From JAOTYV01 sp041557595 (lineage in GTDB: Bacteria; Pseudomonadota; Alphaproteobacteria; UBA8366), in NCBI GenBank assembly GCA_041557595.1, contig JBFFGE010000083.1, forward strand, positions 1 to 18,573: a DNA stretch of 18,573 nucleotides, read 5' to 3'. The stretch's first letter is position 1. Each line of letters begins with the position of its first letter. This document shows positions 15,091-18,573 of this stretch, in pieces. Under the pieces are notes generated by a model. The model did not search any database, was not told the origin of the DNA, and saw only the letters and a list, made by a program, of their open reading frames with translations. A program made the translations under genes and the position numbers.

Positions 15091-15915
15091 TCAGTCGATC
15101 GCCCGCGTTCCAATGGCGGACCAGGACATCTCGTTGACCCAATCCAGCTGAATGTCGGTCAACGCACAATCTTCCATCAGCGACTTGACTTCGGCGCGCG
15201 TCCAATAATTCGCGATCTTCGGCAGCATTTGGTCGAAGACGATGTGATGCAGGTGCTTGTACGGAAACGTCCGGAGCAGCCTGAAATATTCTATTGGCGT
15301 GAACCCGAGCCGCAGCAAAAGCCACAAGGCGGACGTCGGGAGATGGGCCACAAGGCGCAGGAGACCGAGCGGCATTTTGCTGAAAAGGGCATTCCGGATC
15401 GGGTTGAGAACGTTCACATAAAACTCCATGTTCTCGTACCCGTAGACCCAGATCAAAACCTTTCCGCCGGGTTTAGCGGCTTCGGTCATATTCCGCAGGG
15501 CCCGCTGCGGGTCGTCCAAGTGGTGGATGACGCCGATGCTGTAGACGATGTCGAAGCGATCGCTCGCCGGGATTTCATAGGCGCTGGCGTATTGGACGTC
15601 GACCGTTGGAAACTGAGTTAGATTCCTGCGGGCGGCGGCAAGGGACCTTTCGTCCACATCGATCGCCAGACCGCCGGCGGCGCCGTATGTCATCGGCCAG
15701 TAACTGTTGCGGCCCGCACCGCACCCGACATCGAGGAATGTCTTGCCGCGCCAATCGCAGGCCGGGTCGAGATGGGACGTCCAGCGCCGGAACTGTTCTT
15801 CTTGCTGGCGCGTCAGATCGTTGAAGGCATCCCAGGAATATCCGAATCGCTCCGGCGACCCGGAAGCGAGTTCGGGCAAGTCCGCGCTGCGATCGTTGGT
15901 TTCTTCGACGGTCAT
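15091..15915 (-). CDS. Class I SAM-dependent methyltransferase
   Basis: This 274-residue methyltransferase shows the S-adenosylmethionine motif FLDVGCGAGRN at 60-70, a DVDE-type second strand end near 86-89, and VIHHLDDP at 129-136. AKPGGKVLIWVYGYEN follows at 147-162, the order of a UbiE/Methyltransf_11-type Rossmann domain. The N-terminal FGYSWDAFND and the RLLRTFPYKHLHHIVFDQMLPKIANYW segment resemble methyltransferases found in surface polysaccharide clusters, where they methylate sugars. The start at 15915 is tentative (GCGAG lies nearby); an ATG at 15936 adds seven residues and has no better site, and a TTG at 16023 is unlikely. It is the first gene of the minus-strand run and is coupled to the GT-C-like gene. 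Confidence 0.88.
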   Translation of the reverse strand: MTVEETNDRSADLPELASGSPERFGYSWDAFNDLTRQQEEQFRRWTSHLDPACDWRGKTFLDVGCGAGRNSYWPMTYGAAGGLAIDVDERSLAAARRNLTQFPTVDVQYASAYEIPASDRFDIVYSIGVIHHLDDPQRALRNMTEAAKPGGKVLIWVYGYENMEFYVNVLNPIRNALFSKMPLGLLRLVAHLPTSALWLLLRLGFTPIEYFRLLRTFPYKHLHHIVFDQMLPKIANYWTRAEVKSLMEDCALTDIQLDWVNEMSWSAIGTRAID

Positions 15916-16102
15916 CGTGAACTCGCGGGAAGCCATAGAATATGGATCGAACGGACCATGCTTGCGACGTCTCGTAATTGGGTCGTTGTACGGGAAAACA
16001 TTTCCTGGACGAGGGGGTATCAATCTTTGGTTAACATATCGTTGCTATTACATTTCCTGTTGTTCTTGCGATTGTTGACGGCGCACGGGGCGCCGCCACG
16101 GC
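15916..16102. promoter_or_regulatory. Divergent AT-rich intergenic region between the two methyltransferases
   Basis: These 187 bases separate two divergent methyltransferase genes and must hold promoters for both directions. The stretch 16021-16075 is AT-rich. TTGACG (16075-16080) points toward the + gene but has no -10 at the right distance. On the minus strand TTGATA followed after 17 bases by TGTTTT is a weak candidate for the long operon. No hairpin or small gene is convincing. Confidence 0.4.
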
Positions 16103-16930
16103 ATGCCGCCCGGATCGATTGCATTCGATCCAGATTGGGCGCCTTGGGAGGCTAGTAAATTGGAGGCAAGCGCAAGACAGCGGGACCATTACGAACAAAT
16201 CCACGACATCTATGAACGGCATTACTACGACGATACGAGTATGCTGTATCGGGAGGAGTTCATTTTCCGGCTCCTTTGCCGGGATCTGGATTTGAACGGC
16301 AAGCGGGTGGCCGAACTGGCCAGCGGTAGCGGCCACAACTCTCTCTCGTTGATGGCGCGCTATCCCGATATCGATCTGATCGGCTTCGATATTTCACCGT
16401 CGGCCTGCAACGAGTACCGGCGCAGCACGGGTTTCCCATGCCATGAACTCGACCTGACGAAACCGGCCGAGATTTCGGAACAGGTCGATATGGCGTTCAT
16501 TATCGGCGGGTTGCACCATTGCGTCGCCGATCTGCCGCAGACCCTGGCGAACGCCGCCAAGCTAGTAAAGCCCGGCGGCATGTTTATCATGCAGGAGCCC
16601 AATTCGCAGTTTTTCCTGGAAGCGGTGCGAAAGGCCTGGTACCGGGTTGACGCGTCTTTCGATGCGGAAACGGAGCACGCCCTCAACCATGACGAGCTGA
16701 TGCAGATGGGCGGCGGCAAATTCGAATGCCGGGATTTGACGTATTTCGGCGGCCCGGGATACTTCGGCATCCTCAACAGCATGATTTTGCGCATACCACT
16801 TGCGGTGAAGCCGGTACTCGCACCGCCGCTGATGATCGCCGAGCGGATCTGGAATCGTCTTCCAGGCCGGGCGATGCATAATGTGTTCCTTGCCCGATGG
16901 GACAGGACGGACGCGCCGGCCGGCGCCTGA
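16103..16930 (+). CDS. Class I SAM-dependent methyltransferase, variant motif I
   Basis: This methyltransferase has 275 residues from the ATG. Motif I is AELASGSGHNS (70-80), with Ser where Cys is common. LIGFDISPSA (92-101) gives the acidic ribose-binding residue, GGLHHC is at 135-140 and KLVKPGGMFIMQEPN at 153-167. The N-terminal REHYE-like stretch (RQRDHYEQIHDIYERHYYDD, 26-45) is a family trait. The start is uncertain. The ATG at 16103 has no good ribosome binding site and lies in a palindrome, whereas a TTG at 16160 has GGGAGG eight bases upstream and would give 256 residues beginning EASARQRDHYE after the initiator. It diverges from the other methyltransferase and converges on the asparagine synthase. 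It probably methylates a product of the same locus. Confidence 0.87.
   Translation: MPPGSIAFDPDWAPWEASKLEASARQRDHYEQIHDIYERHYYDDTSMLYREEFIFRLLCRDLDLNGKRVAELASGSGHNSLSLMARYPDIDLIGFDISPSACNEYRRSTGFPCHELDLTKPAEISEQVDMAFIIGGLHHCVADLPQTLANAAKLVKPGGMFIMQEPNSQFFLEAVRKAWYRVDASFDAETEHALNHDELMQMGGGKFECRDLTYFGGPGYFGILNSMILRIPLAVKPVLAPPLMIAERIWNRLPGRAMHNVFLARWDRTDAPAGA
16146..16151 (+). promoter_or_regulatory. Strong ribosome binding site pointing to an internal TTG start
   Basis: GGGAGG is followed after eight bases (CTAGTAAA) by TTG at 16160, in frame with the methyltransferase. The annotated ATG 57 bases upstream lacks any comparable site. Confidence 0.5.
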
Positions 16931-16942
16931 AGGGCCGGTTTT
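16916..16942 (+). terminator. Hairpin with T-run after the variant methyltransferase
   Basis: CCGGCC (16916-16921) pairs with GGCCGG (16933-16938) around an 11-base loop, and TTTT (16939-16942) follows. It overlaps the methyltransferase stop and ends two bases before the convergent asparagine synthase stop. The stem is only 6 bp, so it is a modest intrinsic terminator. Confidence 0.5.
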
Positions 16943-16943
16943 C

Positions 16944-18573
16944 CTATGCGGCAAGCGCCGTCCGGTTGACCCGCGCGCCGGCGGCGAAGCGGAACAGGCA
17001 GTACAGCGTCCACAGCCGTTTGCGGTGATCCGCCCGGCCCGCCATGTGCTCTTCCAGCAATCGCTCTATTTCCGGACGCTTGAACGATCCGGCGAGCGGG
17101 TTGCCTGCGTCGAGCAGGACGTCATGAACGCGCTCCCGCAGCGCACCGCGCAGCATGGCGGCGACCGGCAGGCCGAAACCGTGTTTGGGACGCCAGACGA
17201 TATCGGAGGGAAGATAGCGAAGCGCCAGTTTGCGCAAGAGATACTTGGTCTTGGATCCGTTCAGCCGCCAATCCGGCGGTAGCCCAAGGGCGCATTCGGT
17301 GACGTCGGGGGACAGGAACGGCGCCCGCACTTCCAGACTGTTGTACATCGACGCGCGGTCGACCTTGGTGAGGATATCATCCGGCAGATACATCTTCGAA
17401 AACAGAAACTGCAATTCATCGAGCGGATGGTTCTGGCCCTGCCGTGCGATCCACCGGTCGACCGGCTCGAAACGCTGCTCGGGGGACACGGCGTCGGTCA
17501 AGAGCCGTTCAAGGGCGCTCTGATCGAACGGCGCCATCCACAGGAAGGGCTGATGCCGTTCCGGTTTGCCGAAGCCCTGGCTCAGCTGGGCCAGCTTGAA
17601 CGACAGTCCCATATACCGGTCGGAAGACGGGAGCGCGTCCGTCATGCGCCGGAACATCGAAGCGAGCCCTCCCGGAATCTGGGCCATCAGGCGCGCATGT
17701 TTGTTTGCCTGGAAATTGATATAGCCGGCAAAGAGTTCGTCGCCGCCATCACCGCCGAGGGCGACCGTCACGTCTTGGCGCGCTGTCTCGCACAGCATAT
17801 ATGTCGGGATAATCGACGGATCGCTGAACGGCTCGTCTTGCAGCGCTTCGATCGTGTCCAGCGCCGACAACACATCCTTTCCGGAGACCTCGCGCACATG
17901 ATGTGCCATGCCGAATTGCGCGGCCACCCTCGCGGCATAGGGCGTTTCGTCGTAACCGTCCCCGGGCAGCTTGATGGTATAGGCGGAAATACCGGGCGCA
18001 TAATCGCGCGCCAGGGCCGCGATCAAGGCCGAATCGATGCCGCCCGACAAGAATATTCCGACCGGCACGTCCGCCACGAGGCGGCTCTTGATCGATCGGC
18101 GAAGCCGGGCGTCGAGGTCGTCAATGGCGGCGTCTTCGCCGCGCCGGCGGATTTCGGCGTGATGTTGAGCGGTTTGAAAGGGCATCCGCCAATACGATCT
18201 CAGGTGGATATCCTGCCCATCGAATTGCAGCAGGTGACCTGGCAGAAGCTTATGGATTTCCCGATACCCGGTTCGCGGGGCGGGGACATAGTCATAGGTC
18301 AAATACTGAGCCAGCGCGTCATGATCGAATCCGAGCGCCGCACATGCAGGATGGCAACGGATTGCCTTGATTTCAGAAGCGAATATCAGTTGTCCCTGGA
18401 TGTGGGCATAAAATAACGGCTTTTCGCCGAATTTATCCCGCGCCAGGGTGACCTTTCCGGTGGCGCCGTCGCGATACGCGAAGGCAAACATACCGTCGAG
18501 CGAGCGGAGCGTCTGTTCGACACCGTGGCGCCGGATCATCTGGAACAGGACTTCCGTATCGGATTTATCGCGG
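16944..18573 (-). CDS. asnB: Glutamine-hydrolysing asparagine synthase, N-terminus outside window
   Basis: This two-domain amidotransferase uses glutamine-derived ammonia and ATP to amidate a carboxylate. The reading frame continues past the right edge: SDTEVLFQ is encoded before the first visible Met (18539), so about 80-90 residues including the catalytic Cys2 are missing from view. Visible, numbered from that Met, are the end of the glutaminase domain (LARDKFGEKPLFY, 32-44; FASEIKAI, 53-60), the ATP-pyrophosphatase loop SGGIDS (165-170), LGGDGGDELFAGY, and the C-terminal TKVDRASMYNSLEVRAPFLSPD. Length and motifs fit AsnB. In gene clusters with sugar methyltransferases and membrane glycosyltransferases such enzymes often amidate uronic acids or other cluster substrates instead of aspartate, which is possible here. 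Confidence 0.92.
   Translation of the reverse strand, partial: RDKSDTEVLFQMIRRHGVEQTLRSLDGMFAFAYRDGATGKVTLARDKFGEKPLFYAHIQGQLIFASEIKAIRCHPACAALGFDHDALAQYLTYDYVPAPRTGYREIHKLLPGHLLQFDGQDIHLRSYWRMPFQTAQHHAEIRRRGEDAAIDDLDARLRRSIKSRLVADVPVGIFLSGGIDSALIAALARDYAPGISAYTIKLPGDGYDETPYAARVAAQFGMAHHVREVSGKDVLSALDTIEALQDEPFSDPSIIPTYMLCETARQDVTVALGGDGGDELFAGYINFQANKHARLMAQIPGGLASMFRRMTDALPSSDRYMGLSFKLAQLSQGFGKPERHQPFLWMAPFDQSALERLLTDAVSPEQRFEPVDRWIARQGQNHPLDELQFLFSKMYLPDDILTKVDRASMYNSLEVRAPFLSPDVTECALGLPPDWRLNGSKTKYLLRKLALRYLPSDIVWRPKHGFGLPVAAMLRGALRERVHDVLLDAGNPLAGSFKRPEIERLLEEHMAGRADHRKRLWTLYCLFRFAAGARVNRTALAA

Noticed and set aside
15089..15325. 79-residue N-terminal extension of the GT-C-like protein
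   Set aside because: It overlaps the methyltransferase C-terminus out of frame and is not membrane-like. TGACCATG marks the coupled start at 15088.
1..18573. CRISPR arrays, tRNA or rRNA genes, insertion sequences, long direct repeats
   Set aside because: No regularly spaced repeats, cloverleaf-like stretches, transposase motifs or long flanking repeats were seen on reading. Only short dyads were found; a covariance-model scan was not possible.

Overview
The window reads as a GC-rich chromosome segment of an alphaproteobacterium, probably from a Rhodospirillales- or Rhizobiales-like lineage. The evidence is protein style: a GGDEF/EAL regulator, a BdhA-type dehydrogenase, a CaiB/BaiF transferase of the reversed-order type common in that class, and a PhaR-like operator. 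No rRNA, tRNA, CRISPR array, insertion sequence or phage gene was seen. The gene order is compact, and no gene-free stretch exceeds about 200 bases. The left end (1-159) is intergenic and the right end cuts an asparagine synthase.

Region 1 (160-3077): an exported diheme cytochrome c (+) converges on a membrane PAS-GGDEF-EAL cyclic-di-GMP enzyme (-). Region 2 (3292-5031, -): a two-gene operon of a ferritin-like putative diiron protein followed by a protein related to 4,5-dihydroxyphthalate decarboxylase / periplasmic-binding-fold proteins. Region 3 (5205-9623): a CaiB/BaiF family CoA-transferase whose domain order looks permuted (+), a D-3-hydroxybutyrate dehydrogenase (-), and a thiamine-diphosphate enzyme with an NTF2-like small protein (+). 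The CoA-transferase promoter carries CTGC-N3-GCAG, which matches the operator type recalled for PhaR, the polyhydroxybutyrate-responsive repressor. Together with bdhA this suggests a short-chain acyl-CoA / storage-polymer setting.

Region 4 (9636-18573) is the most unusual part. Five minus-strand genes run closely together: methyltransferase, GT-C-like 12-TM-type membrane protein, two tandem paralogous membrane proteins of about 550 residues resembling HTTM / vitamin-K-dependent gamma-carboxylase-like proteins, and a DCC-family thiol-disulfide oxidoreductase. A second methyltransferase diverges from them and converges on an asparagine synthase-type amidotransferase. Parts of the paralog genes are visibly more AT-rich than the genes on the left. 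The content suggests an envelope-linked modification system (glycan, lipid or peptide), but its substrate cannot be read from sequence. This tandem HTTM-like pair with DCC, GT-C and methyltransferase partners is the best candidate here for an undescribed system.
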